A stretch of DNA of 64,000 nt, taken from NCBI GenBank assembly GCA_001051155.2, contig JYIP02000007.1, positions 1,056,342-1,120,341 on the forward strand, in the 5' to 3' direction. Position numbers and translations under genes: made by a program. Shown piece after piece: positions 22,954-33,078 of this stretch (position 1 is the stretch's first letter; the number at the start of each line of letters is the position of its first letter). The DNA comes from Chrysoporthe austroafricana. Lineage: Eukaryota; Ascomycota; Sordariomycetes; Diaporthales; Cryphonectriaceae. Under the pieces are notes generated by a model, which was not told where the DNA came from, ran no database searches, and was given only the letters and a program-made list of their open reading frames with translations.

Positions 22954-23637
22954 ATGCCTCGCAGCGCCCTCTTCGTGATCGACATCCAGCATGAGCTCGC
23001 GGGCGACCCCGAGACGCGCGTTCCGCACCACGCGCGCATCCGCAGCGCGGGCGCGGAGATTCTCTCGGCGGCCCGAGGCATCATCGACGCGTACAGGAGC
23101 ACGAGCCGGGAATCACCGTCCATCCTCGTGTTCGTCCAGCACGAGGAGCCGGCCGAGAGCGGGACGCTGGTGAGGGGCTCGGAGGCGTGGAAGCTGGTAT
23201 TTGAGCCGCGCGAGGGCGTCAGCGAGGAGATCCTGGTTGCCAAGACTACGCGTGAGAGACCTTTCGCTCGCATGTTGGGACAGGCGAGGGACCGGGGCTG
23301 ACATGCCGTAGAAAATACATTCGAGTCGAACCCGGATCTGGCCGAGAGATTAAAGGCCTCAGGCATCACCGAGATTATCACCTTCGGTCTCCAGAGCGAG
23401 TGCTGCGTTGTGTCAACGTCGAAAGGAGCTCTTGACCTCGGCTTCAAGGTCACTATCCTGCAGGGAGCCCACTCGACTTACGACGAGCCGCCTAAATCTG
23501 CAACGGATATCGAAAGGGGCATCGAAGATCAACTGAAGCAGAAAGGCGCGGAGGTCATTCCTTGGCAGGATGCCGTGGCATCATGGGAGCAACGACGAAT
23601 GATCTCCAGCTACTCGATCTTTTCCGAGTTGTCGTGA
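22954..23637 (+). CDS. Isochorismatase-family cysteine hydrolase
   Basis: Model join(22954..23251,23312..23637), 207 aa, a normal length for the family. The 60-nt intron (donor GTGAGA, acceptor TAG, phase 1) splits the sequence after the catalytic lysine block and joins as KTTQNTFESN. The catalytic triad of the cysteine-hydrolase fold is visible: Asp10 in ALFVIDIQHE, Lys97 in ILVAKTT and Cys131 in GLQSECCV. Relatives hydrolyse isochorismate, nicotinamide, ureidoacrylate or N-carbamoylsarcosine; the sequence does not decide which. Adjacent genes give no pathway. Base composition of the first exon is markedly GC-rich compared with its surroundings, which is typical of coding DNA here. Family is secure, substrate unknown. 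Confidence 0.9.
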
Positions 23638-24075
23638 TAGTCCTGCTACCTCTTAGGACAGAATCCTACGCGGGGTGCAAAGTCTACAGATAGCTTCGTG
23701 CAAGGCATATTAATGAAGTATGCACAGGACCATCTCATCCACCTCCTGTGTCTCGGTGCCATGTGCTGGAGAGAGGAATATGAGAGGGAATGATTGTCCC
23801 AGGCAGCCTGCGGACCACTATGGCAATGTAAAAGTGTTCCATTGCCGGGTATCATCCTGCTCTCTAGAATGCATGTTGCATCAGGCCCTTGTCTGACACC
23901 AATGTCCTGCTCTTCCGGAAATCTTCATGCAGTGGCTGTGCCTGAACTAGATAGACAACACAGCGCACTTCATTTCGATGGCGGGGCCTGATCTCCGATC
24001 GGACCAAGGACTGCATCCTTTTGGTCTCATGAACAAATCATTGCGGTCACCAGATGGTTCGTGGCAGCACCTTTC
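23638..24075. other. Intergenic between convergent genes
   Basis: A 438-bp gap between the 3' ends of the hydrolase and POP7 genes. Nothing recognised. Confidence 0.45.
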
Positions 24076-24738
24076 TCAACGGAGACGAAGGCCAATCTCT
24101 AGACAGTTCACCATTCTGACCTGCGTCTCCTTCTCCCTGGCAAACCCACCCTCCTCCTCCGCCCCATCCTCGTCAACAATCACCTCATCAACCGCCTGGA
24201 GAGTCAGTGTGCGCACGTTTACCACCACGTCCGCCTCACGGGTGAACCACGCCGCGACGTCGAGTGTCTTGGCCATGGCGCGGCCAGAGCCCCGGATCAG
24301 GACCACCTCCCGGTCGGCGGGGGCGGAAGGGCCGCGGAGGGCAGCGATCCGCGCTTTCAGCGGCAGGCCCTTGTTGCTAGAGTTGGAGTGGACGCCTGCG
24401 GGACTGTTGTCGAGAGCCTTGCGCACGCGGCTCACGATGCCCATGAAAGGTGAGTGCGTACCGACGCAGATCATGCGTGGTAAGAACCTGTCGGTATAGT
24501 CAAGTTTGAGGCCTTGGGTGTGATTTATGGGGCGCTTTCGGACTTTGGAGTCTGGTCACTATGTTAATCTTTGCGCCGAAGATTGGAAGAGGCCTCTCTG
24601 TCCCGATTTGGGGCCGGGGGGGGGGGTAACTCAGAGCATACTGTTGAGCCTGGGTGGCATTTTGTCTTTGGGCTTGTCTACAAGGTTGAGCTTGCGTTCC
24701 ATCAGCTTACCCGTGACATACGGGTCATTGCTTGCCAT
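24076..24738 (-). CDS. POP7: RNase P/MRP subunit POP7 (Rpp20, Alba-like)
   Basis: Model complement(join(24076..24551,24642..24738)), 190 aa; the 90-nt intron has donor GTATGC and acceptor CAG, phase 1. POP7 pairs with POP6 and binds the P3 arm of RNase P and RNase MRP RNA in the nucleus, for tRNA 5' end and pre-rRNA processing. The family's basic lead-in SKVRKRPI is followed by the Alba-like core: MICVGTHSPFMGIVSRVRKAL, then REVVLIRGSGRAMAKTLDVAAWF, VVNVRTLTLQAVDEVIVDED, and the closing strand ETQVRMVNCLEIGLRLR at the very end. The start ATG 24738 is the first in the frame; internal ATGs at 24702 and 24660 are alternatives. A C-rich run of about a dozen bases (24,618-24,626 on the plus strand as G) lies in the intron. 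Divergent from RAV2. Confidence 0.82.
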
Positions 24739-25267
24739 GATGACCAGGTCTAAGGGAGGGGTTGTCAGGTTCTTGTCGCTTTGTCGTTGGTTTAGTCACT
24801 CAAACGCTTTGGAAGGGTGTCTGTGTGACACGATGTTGTTGTCAGATCTGGGACATGTCGCGACCTGCTTCATCTCCGGTGGCAGGTGAAGATGTTCACT
24901 GGGTGCCCCAGGTTTTCTTGACAGCTGGGGCTGCACTGGCAGTCAGAAAGTGGTGCTCGAATCGGATGCGATGAATGAAGATGAAAGAGTCTCGATCGGT
25001 GGAGCCGGTTTAAGATGGAGCCGCGTTAGAAAGGCGGGTCAGCGGGTACTGTACCGTACATGTAGCAGCTGACAGGGGTACGGTAAGACAGCTGCGCCAG
25101 ATGACGACGGTCACATTATACTAAACACAGTAAGTAGCTCTTGGAGATTCCCTTCACCAGAAACGGCCACGACTCCAAGGCTGCAGCTGAACCAAGGCAT
25201 ACGGCTGCCTTCTCATGGTACTGGATATGTCTGCCTGATGACGCGTTGAACTTCCCATTGGACGAAA
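24739..25267. promoter_or_regulatory. Shared upstream region of POP7 and RAV2 (divergent)
   Basis: The 529 bp between two divergent starts has no open frame of note, so it should contain both promoters. No specific site is claimed. Confidence 0.4.
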
Positions 25268-26601
25268 ATGTCGGTAGAAATCTGGCCTCCTCTTGCTCCG
25301 GAACAACTTAAACCGGCCGTGGACCAGACACAGGTGAGCGTCTTCCCTCGTCGTTCCTTGCACTCTGCTATGGCCTTCACGATGCTCCCAGTGGCGCCGC
25401 CCGTGGACGATGAATGGGTCCTCGTCCCGCGAATCTTCATTCCTACAAACGCTCCGCGCAACATGCGGACTCGACTGACCGCTCGCCCGCAGAGACGAGA
25501 GCTCGAATGGCTTCTCAACGAACTCCACGAGACCCTCCTTAACCTCAAGTCCGGCCTCGAGGACTGCTACGCCCTTCTCGCACCGGTCGATCCTGGTAGC
25601 ACGCTTGTCGTGAGCACGCCACGGAATGAGATCGTCAAGGGGCATATCACGCGCGTTGGAACGCGGATAGTCAAGGGCGTACGTGCAGTCTTCCGTTCCG
25701 GCAGCCAGCATCCATCTACGAGCGCAGAGCTAACGCCATCTTCTCCTCCCCGCAGACCCTCACCCTCCGCCTCCGCACTCACCCCCAGCAGACCTACACC
25801 ATCTCCCCGACCTCCCCGATTAGCCTCGCCCCGCTGACGACCCTCCACGCCCTCCTCAACCACTCCGTCGAGCTCCTCGCCCTGACGCTGGCCCATACCA
25901 CGCCCCCCTCGACGCATCCCTCCTCGCCGGCCTCGCAACCGCCGCCCTCGCCGACCCGCAGCACGGCGGCCTTCCTCGCCGCGCAGCTCCTCCTCCTCTC
26001 CCAGTCCCTCGCCGAGGCCGCCTCACTGCTCAAGGGGCCCCAACCGCTGACGGCCTCCGACGCGACCTGGGTGTCCAAGTCGTGCGCGCCGGACCACTTC
26101 GTGCCGCCCACGGGCAGGGACCTGAGCGTCCACTGGGGCGTGCAGGACAGCTGCCTCGTGCTGTGGCTGCGCGCGCTGGAGCCGGCCGACGCGCCGGTCA
26201 GTGTGGGCTTCAAGCTGGCGCTGGCGATCGGCACCGCCAGGCGGATCGAGCATGACGAGGCAGAGCAGGTTTTCGTGTATACCTACCCGGAGGTAGAGGC
26301 TGGGGGCGGGAACAGCGGCGCGGGGGCGCATAGGAAAGGAGAGGGCTCGGGTGCCAGCGGAGATGAGAATAGAGGAGGGGGAGCACTGCAAAGCAGGAAC
26401 CAGGACGGCCATAAAAGCAACGAGGTGCAGGTACACGTTAGGGGAAACAATGAGGTGCAGGTATACGTCAGGGAGAAAGTCAGGGTCGAGAGCGCAGACC
26501 CGAGTCTTCTTTCGTTGAGCGCAAAGCTGACGGCGCTGACGAATACGCTCGAGCTGGCAAGAGGAAATCTAGCCGCTGTTATGGGTGAGGATTTTCAATA
26601 G
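25268..26601 (+). CDS. RAV2: RAVE complex subunit 2 / Rogdi family protein
   Basis: Model join(25268..25333,25493..25678,25756..26601), 365 aa. Introns are 159 nt (GTGAGC...CAG) and 77 nt (GTACGT...CAG), both phase 0. The RAVE complex promotes reassembly of V1 with Vo of the vacuolar proton pump. Family marks in order: EIWPPLAPEQL, the leucine-rich helix RRELEWLLNELHETLLNLKS, LLAPVDPGSTLVVSTPR, VTRVGTRIVKG-type block, the strand TLTLRLRTHPQ, a WVSKSCAPDHFVPP loop, LSVHWGVQDSCLVLWLRALEP, and the end REKVRVESADPSLLSLSAKL. Odd features: a low-complexity Gly/Ser/Asn insertion near residues 270-310 and a tandem copy of the strand NEVQV (NEVQVHVR then NEVQVYVR) just before the C-terminal helix. The first intron is a multiple of three without stops, so retention would stay in frame. 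Confidence 0.85.
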
Positions 26602-26947
26602 TAAGATACGATGAGTGTGGGCAAGCGATACCCTTCGAGACGATGCTCGATGCATACCTGCGGCGTTCTAGGGGGGAAAAGTCATAGGAGCCGCGCTCCA
26701 GATGCCAAAACTACGTTCAAATAGAAAACGGCGTACGTGGCTCTGTTCTGCAGAGGCACAAGTGGCCCAGCGTCATTGTTATGGTCAATTCCCTTGGATT
26801 GTTAAGTCTGGTTCCGATAGCCTTTCCCAACGCCGTTTTGAAAACAAGCAAAATAATCCGTACATGCGATGTGATTGAGGGCTCCATAGCACCCTCGCAA
26901 ATGCCAAAGATGTAAATGAACAGGCTCGCACTGTAATGCCGTCCCGC
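26602..26947. other. Intergenic between convergent genes
   Basis: A 346-bp gap between the 3' ends of RAV2 and the NIPSNAP gene; nothing recognised. Confidence 0.45.
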
Positions 26948-28079
26948 CTATGCTACAGGCGACCAAGGCATAGGTATCAAGATCCTAGAGTGCATGGTCT
27001 GGATCAGTGGCACCGTCTTGTGTACCGTCTCCGCCCAGCCGGGTATGCGCCAGCAATCCTCGCGACGGATCTTCCTCTCTTCCAAGTTGGCGAACTGCCA
27101 CAGGTGGTGCACAGTGTTCAGGTCACCAATCTGCACGAACCACGCGCCAACACCCTCCATCACCTCTCGGCGGGCCTGCAAGCCCCTACGCCAGTGTGTC
27201 TCCCACTCGAGAAGATTGCCGGGGTGGAGCGTGTAGGACCGCAGCTCGAAGACGCCGCCCAGCTGTCGGGGAGGGGTGGTGGGCCAGAAACTGAACTCCT
27301 GCATCAGAGAGGTCTTCTTCCCCTCGATCAGCTTCCTCAGCTTGCGGTCGAACTCGGGGAATTCGGGGTGGTGGGAGATGGCATTCAGGGAGCCATGGTA
27401 GCCGGTGTATCGCTGGTACTCCCAAATGTGAACTGTCTCTTGTCAGTCATGCCAGCAGCAGAGGGTCGCTTAGCAGATACTACGTACCAAACGTATCGCA
27501 GTCTCCGACCTCTGTCCGCCAGCTTCCAACCAGATGAACCTTGTTCTCTGGCAGAGAAGCCATGCGAGGATACCATTTGCCCACGAGATCGACGTACTCG
27601 TCCACCTTGTCTGGCTTGACCTGGTGGAAGACGATGCTGTGGACGTACTTTCCCCGGGCGATGACCTGCGAGAAGGACGCCTGGAGCTGCGCTTCGTGCT
27701 CCCGACCCTCCTTGGTGCCATAGATGAGCTTCGTCAGGGGGCCCTCCTTCCGCGAGCCCTCCTTCTCGGCGAACTCCTTTGCCCGTTCTTCATCCCCATC
27801 GTTCAGTGAGCCCAGGCCCGAGGTGTCAGTATCACGGGGGGAGAAAAAGGCACGTGACGCACTGGCTTCCCGCTCCTGCTGAGCTGCCACCAACTGCTCC
27901 CGGAATGTCTTCTGCTTCTCGTTGAAGGACTCGTGGTTCTCGGGGTGGATATCGCCAAGGGCGGGTGTCTGCTTCGAGGCCGACGCTGGAGTGCTGCTGA
28001 ACAGCCGCACCGCGCTAGAACACGGGGTGGCTGTGGTGGTCGCCTTCACGGCGGTGCGTACGAGGCGTCGTGACAGCAT
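26948..28079 (-). CDS. NIPSNAP family mitochondrial protein
   Basis: Model complement(join(26948..27432,27488..28079)), 358 aa; 55-nt intron, donor GTACGT, acceptor CAG, phase 1, rebuilding DTFVHIWEYQRYTGY. ATG 28079 is the first ATG; upstream codons offer only TTG. The N-terminus (MLSRRLVRTAVKATTTATP, then SSAVRLFSST) is Arg/Ser/Thr-rich and free of acidic residues, a typical matrix presequence. Two ferredoxin-like NIPSNAP repeats follow: one around SIVFHQVKPDKVDEYVDLVGKWYP, the other around GGVFELRSYTLHPGNLLEWETHW, ending IMPMPWSP-like (ILIPMPWSPVA). Animal NIPSNAP proteins sit on mitochondria and have been linked to mitophagy signalling; the fungal role is unknown. A charged helical linker (residues about 50-110) separates presequence and domain. 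Divergent from ATP18, 1.0 kb apart. Confidence 0.9.
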
Positions 28080-29100
28080 CGTGATGGTGTTGGTGTGTGT
28101 AGAAACAAATAACAAGTGCAGAAACAACAGAGGTTCCTAGAATGAACAATCAAGGGAGGGGAATATGCAATATCAAAGATGTGGTATCGAGATGCGGGTC
28201 CCGTTTCGTTCTGAGACGAGGATGGTACGATTGTGGGATGAAGTTTGGGCGAAAGATGCGCCGTGAAAAGTGACAGAAGTTCAGCTTGTGGGCGTGAACA
28301 TGAAGAGACGCGAGTACTTTTTGGAGTACGGTCGACGTGAGGTGGGTGAGGTGAGGCCCCGGCGGGTGGAGGTGGAGGTTTAGGCAAACGGTGCCAATCG
28401 CAACAGAAGCAGAAGACAAGGGGGAACTTTGTCTGGTTGGCAAGCTGCGAGGCGGAAAGTCAGAGTGTCACGAGCCGTTCGAAGAGGACCGAGGTGCTCT
28501 CTCCGACGTAGACTCCCAGTACGCGCTGTAAGTCAAGACGAACCGAACCGGACCAGCTCTAGGAAGACGCTGCAATCAATGTGAAGGAGGGCCGTCTTGC
28601 CGGGCAATTGGCCGCGAGGAGGGGAGACGTGTGGTAGCAGAAGAGTCCCAAAGCGTAGAGCTCTCCCCGCACCTTGTGACGACGGGAGGTGTGAGTTGTG
28701 CTATGTAACTTGTAGCTGAGAGGATGAGGAGAGCTCCCCCAAATGAGAGGGAGGGAGGGACAACAGACAGCCCAGAACTGAGTCCCGGCCAAAGCTGGGG
28801 TACGTAGACGGGGCAGACCAGGGCATGATGTCACCTCAGCGCTGTCAGGGATCCGCTCTGCGGATACGGCGGGGGTCAGCTGAGAGGCCAGACCATGGGG
28901 CTGCTGACATAATGCGAGCTGGCCTGCCAGGGCTACGAGCTGTCCGTGCTGCCTCAGGCCGCCGCCGGGGACTAGCCGGAGCAGCTCGAAAAAGGCTCGA
29001 ACATCGACGACATCGCAACCTGAAGCCGCCCGTTGAAGCAACACTACCTTCACCGATTTCGACTCTTTCTCTCGACAGTCGAGATACCCACTCATTCAAG
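28080..29100. promoter_or_regulatory. Divergent upstream region of NIPSNAP gene and ATP18
   Basis: A 1.0-kb region between two genes for mitochondrial proteins. It contains a CCAAT pentamer at 28394-28398, the core recognised by the fungal HAP/CBC complex; such sites also occur by chance. No coding is supported. Confidence 0.35.
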
Positions 29101-29526
29101 ATGTCTTGGCTTGGAGTCACCCCCTTCAAGAAGTTCCCGGCGCCTGTTAGTACGTCAATCGCTCTCCGAACCTTGTCCGTGCGACACTTTTTCGCTGACA
29201 GCCCTCCAGTGAAGCCGATGGCCCCCTTCTTCGCTGCCGGTACGTAACTGCCGCCGAGCTCGATTATCGCCAAAAACACATAACCGGATGACCCTCTCTT
29301 CCTGTCACTGCGCAAGTCCGGGCACTGGAAAATCAGAAGGCTGATGGGGGAGCAGGTCTCGTCATTGCCTACGGTATCAACGCCGCACAAAACGCCTCCA
29401 TGAAGAGTACGCCCCTGCGCAGATGACCCTCGCATTGTGCATGTTCAAGCTGACGCCGATGCATTAGGCGACGAGTTCAAGAACGACCCCAGGAACCCCC
29501 TCGCCAAGACCGGTGGTGCACATTAA
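29101..29526 (+). CDS. ATP18: ATP synthase subunit J (ATP18, i/j subunit)
   Basis: A small gene with four exons: join(29101..29149,29210..29239,29356..29406,29468..29526), 62 aa. Three introns of 60, 116 and 61 nt, all GT-AG and all phase 1. The product MSWLGVTPFKKFPAPVMKP starts the conserved Phe-Pro-x-Pro and Pro-Phe-Phe membrane part; FFAAGLVIAYGINAAQNASM forms the single transmembrane helix, and DEFKNDPRNPLAK is the conserved C-terminal signature of the fungal J subunit (yeast Atp18 has the same NDPRNP core). It belongs to the membrane peripheral part of mitochondrial F1Fo ATP synthase, near the dimer interface. The second exon is only 30 nt. The joins are supported by continuous family similarity through all four exons. 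Confidence 0.93.
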
Positions 29527-30966
29527 GGTAGACGCTCGGTGGCCGAGGGAGTATGACGGCGGCGAGGTCGACGACCGGCTCCGATACGGCGATCGACCTG
29601 GCGATTCTGAGAAGGCATTGGGTGTATCATAGACAGCATCTAGACGAACAATCGACCAGGCGCTTTCGCGACCGGGTACCCTGACCGCGATAGCTATTGC
29701 TCCGTTGTGCCCCACTGTTCGCGTCCCTCTCCCGACACAAACGAGACTCGCCTCGCCTCGCGCGTATAGACCACTACTTGGTGTAGATTAACAGTTTGAC
29801 CATTTCGCCGTTGTGGGCATCCAGATCGCGCGTAAAGTTGGGTCAGTGGTCAGGAATTGAATTTGCCCGACGACCAGTATCGAGCTTGCTTTTCTGATTT
29901 CCCTACCAAAAAAAATCGAATAATTCCGTCTCTCTAATAGCTCTACTCTCTAGTAAATGACTAAATCGTCGTGATATGTTCTGGAACGACCAGCGCAACG
30001 TCCCTATGCTGTCCCCATTGACATTTGGCTCCATTTGCGCAATCTAGTCTTCCTCTGAGCCCCGCTACCAGACTTCTCGTTCGCTGCTGCTCGAGCATCT
30101 GCGAGGAGTGGGCGCGAAGATCTCAGCCTCAGAATTGAGTACTCAAGTAGCGGGATTTTCTGGGAGTTCCATCAGATAGGCTAAGTGTAGCGGACATCTC
30201 TAAGCACTCAGTTTTCACACCGCGTTCCGGTTAGACTGATTCCAGGGTGGTCTTCGAATTTTGATCACAAATTTAGAAGGTCCGATTTGAATGGAGAGCC
30301 GTGTCCTAATTTTATAATTTACTCGTTGCTGACGGCGAAGCTATTTGGTCACGTTTTACATGAGTAGATATTGCGGCCTCGTGGCTATCAAGGCTATCGT
30401 CAATGAAGACCACGACCCATCGTCTGCTCAAGTAGTATAGCTCGAAATCCTAACATCCTATAATAACAAGCCCGTAAAATCTTGCGTTCCACAGGGTATA
30501 GTTGCCGTTGGCTTCTAGGAGAGTTGCTATATATATTCCCGGCTGACCGACCAGCTAACGTATGCATACTGCATCGTTCTGTAGTATGATACTGGAATTG
30601 ATGTACCCCCGCATAGCTAGTAGCTATTAGCCACATGCGGTGGCGGTTCCAGTCGCTGGCAGAGCTGTTGTTGGCGACGGCTCCCTAGCACTCCGATTTG
30701 CTATCTTGCCGTCCATACAGCATCAGCCCGCCATGATCATTTGTGCCATCTGTGACATCAAGGAAGCCTCTCGATGCGTTGGAGCAGGATGTTCTGCAGG
30801 TCTTATCTCACGATCTAGGCACCTCCAGAATATTGTGAAGCCTAGTTGTATTGGCTTCAGTATTGAAACGTTTTTCGATCCCCCTCCGTATGCGAAACAA
30901 TTCCCCAGCCATCTAGAACGCCATGACCATGCATTGTGTACGAAGGGTCTCCAGGCACGCGTTCAT
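29527..30966. other. Intergenic between ATP18 and MRPS16
   Basis: 1.4 kb between the convergent 3' ends of ATP18 and MRPS16. No open frame with a motif is seen; the middle part (29,900-30,350) is AT-richer. Confidence 0.45.
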
Positions 30967-31441
30967 CTAAACTTTGGTTGTGGTCGTCGTATCCATTGGC
31001 GCAGTTGGGGGTGGGCTCTTTGCCTTCGGCCGGTACTTCGGTTCCAGTATTCCAAGCTTCAAACATCCCGTTAGCATCTCGGATTATCCGTTCAGTCATC
31101 GAAATACACACCATCGAGAGGAACCTCCACACCGTGTCCGTCGGCTGCGCCCCGACACCAATCCAGTACTTCGCCCGGTCGATATCGATCCTGATGTCCT
31201 TGTGTAGCTTCCCTGACGTGTCGTACGAGTCCTTCTTCGGTATGGGGTCGTACGTTCCTATGACCTCGAGGGGTTTGCTGTTTCGCGCCGTCCTGCATTA
31301 TTTGGCGGTGGTTAGCGATCGAGCAATTTTGAGGCTGGCAGAGCATGCGCGGAGTGGGCCGTACCTTGCATGTGCGACAACGATATTGTAAAACGGGGCA
31401 TTTGTCCGCCCGAAGCGGGCGAGTCTGAGTTTGACGACCAT
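30967..31441 (-). CDS. MRPS16: Mitochondrial small-subunit ribosomal protein bS16m
   Basis: Model complement(join(30967..31056,31112..31292,31365..31441)), 115 aa. Introns are 72 nt (donor GTACGG, branch GCTAAC, acceptor CAG) and 55 nt (donor GTGTGT, acceptor AAG). The start MVVKLRLARFGRTNAPFYN is the conserved N-terminus of S16, which in this family usually needs no cleavable presequence; an in-frame upstream extension exists but is not expected. Further marks are the RNSKPLEVIGTYDPIPK block, GAQPTDTVWRFLSM, and LGILEPKYRPK, with a short Pro/Thr-rich tail. It is a structural component of the mitochondrial ribosome small subunit. The second intron begins immediately after a Met codon. Reads that ignore the last intron would add a long unrelated tail, so exon 3 matters for the correct C-terminus. 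Confidence 0.92.
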
Positions 31442-31784
31442 GGCTGCTGTTGGCTCGACGAAGTGTTTCAGCGACAGTAAAGCATGCGATCGGGATCCAT
31501 GTGGTTGTCGTTGCCGGCCTGCAACTTTTTGGGTGGGTCCCAAGCTCACGCTGAAGGCCAATCAGCGCGGGCTAGCTTAGTCATTCTCTGAGCGACATGT
31601 AAGTGACGTCGTTAGGAGCACTTTCCGTCAAGAAACTTCAAGACATGTCAGTTTCGCATGATATCTGACTCGGCTCTGCTACTTCAATCATATCCATCTT
31701 GCCCTTTCTGAACTCCTCGAATCACAGTACGGCCAAGACACAAACACCCTAAGTCCTTTCGAGTCTTTCGCACTCAGGAAAATC
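31442..31784. promoter_or_regulatory. Bidirectional promoter region of MRPS16 and NNR1
   Basis: Only 343 bp separate the two divergent start codons. A CCAATCAG box lies at 31558-31565, near the middle, a good match to the CCAAT element bound by the fungal HAP/CBC complex. Shared control is inferred from spacing. Confidence 0.5.
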
Positions 31785-33078
31785 ATGGGGCTAAAGGTAT
31801 CTCATCGCCCCGATCATTCGGCCCTGCTGAGGGACAAGGCGTTGACAGAATCCCAGTATCTCGGCGCGAAAGCTGCCGCAGCTCTTGACAAGGAGCTCAT
31901 GACCACGGGAGCTTTTTCTATCGACCAACTCATGGAGTTAGCTGGTCTCTCTGTATCCCAGGCTGGTGCGATTCTTCTCCCACTTTATGTTGCCACCCTG
32001 GTAAAACGAGATCATGGCGGGATGCTTGGTCATTTGAATCAGGCTGACCGGATTCTTAAAGTTTACCGTATACACCCTCCAAACAATGGCCGCAGAATTC
32101 TGGTCGCATGTGGCCCCGGGAACAACGGTGCGTTGTCAGATGCTTGTTCCCAGGTCCAGTCCGCAGCCATCGCTAAACCCATGACTCAGGAGGCGATGGA
32201 CTTGTCGCAGCACGGCATCTCTTCCAGTACGGCTACCAGCCAACCATCTACTATCCCAAGAGGAGCAAGAATGAACTCTATCAGGTGAGATCAGGTCTTC
32301 TTCTCGTCTGCGGTCGAGCCTTCGGCCCGAAAGCCAACTTCATCCAAGTCCCTTGGACATACAGAGTAAATACATTCACTGGAAGGCATTTCGTGTACAT
32401 TATGCCATTCCTGAATTATGCCGCTCCTGCGGCATGTCCCTTATTTAAATCTCCTACCATACTTTTTCCCTTTATATTCCGCTCTCGTCCCGAGTGGCTT
32501 CCGACCTTTGCAAACACGACTCACCAGACTTTCAGCGCCTGGCCAAACAGCTAGAGGACCTGGAGGTGCCGTTCACCGACGACTTCCCGACGGCCATCAA
32601 GTCCACTGACCACATAGTCGACGCAGTTTTCGGTCTGTTATGCCGTTGGTGTGTTCCCAATTAGTTGTAGTGTGCTCATAGATCGCAGGTTTCAGTTTCT
32701 CCGGAGAGGTTCGCGAGCCATTTCCGGCCGTAATTCAGGCCATGGGGGAGACGAAACTTCCCGTGACCTCGGTTGATGCCCCGTCATCCTGGAACATCGA
32801 GGATGGGCCGCCCCGGTCAGGACTCGGTAGCACATTCAACCCTACCGCTCTGATCAGCCTCACGGCCCCCAAGCCTCTGGTAAAGTATTTCAAGGGCCGC
32901 CATTTCATTGGCGGGAGGTACGTACTGCTTCCAACTCTTGTGTCCCATCCTTCAGATCTACTGAACATGGTTCAGGTTTGTGGCACCAGCCATTGCCAAG
33001 AAATACGACTTCGACGTGCCCGAGTATCAGGGGATCGATCAGGTCGTGGAAGTCGGCCCCAGCGGGCAGAAGCTGTGA
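31785..33078 (+). CDS. NNR1: NAD(P)H-hydrate epimerase (YjeF N-terminal domain)
   Basis: A seven-exon model: join(31785..31796,31857..31965,32062..32127,32190..32284,32536..32632,32689..32917,32976..33078), 236 aa, normal for the fungal enzyme. It interconverts the R and S forms of damaged hydrated NAD(P)H so that the partner dehydratase can repair them. Marks: [34 protein letters not shown], the phosphate-binding [61 protein letters not shown] with the catalytic Asp, [14 protein letters not shown] and [13 protein letters not shown]. Exon 1 has only four codons (MGLK); its 60-nt intron is a multiple of three and open, so an unspliced N-terminus of 20 extra residues is also possible. The 251-nt third internal intron (32285-32535) is the longest. 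Confidence 0.9.
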
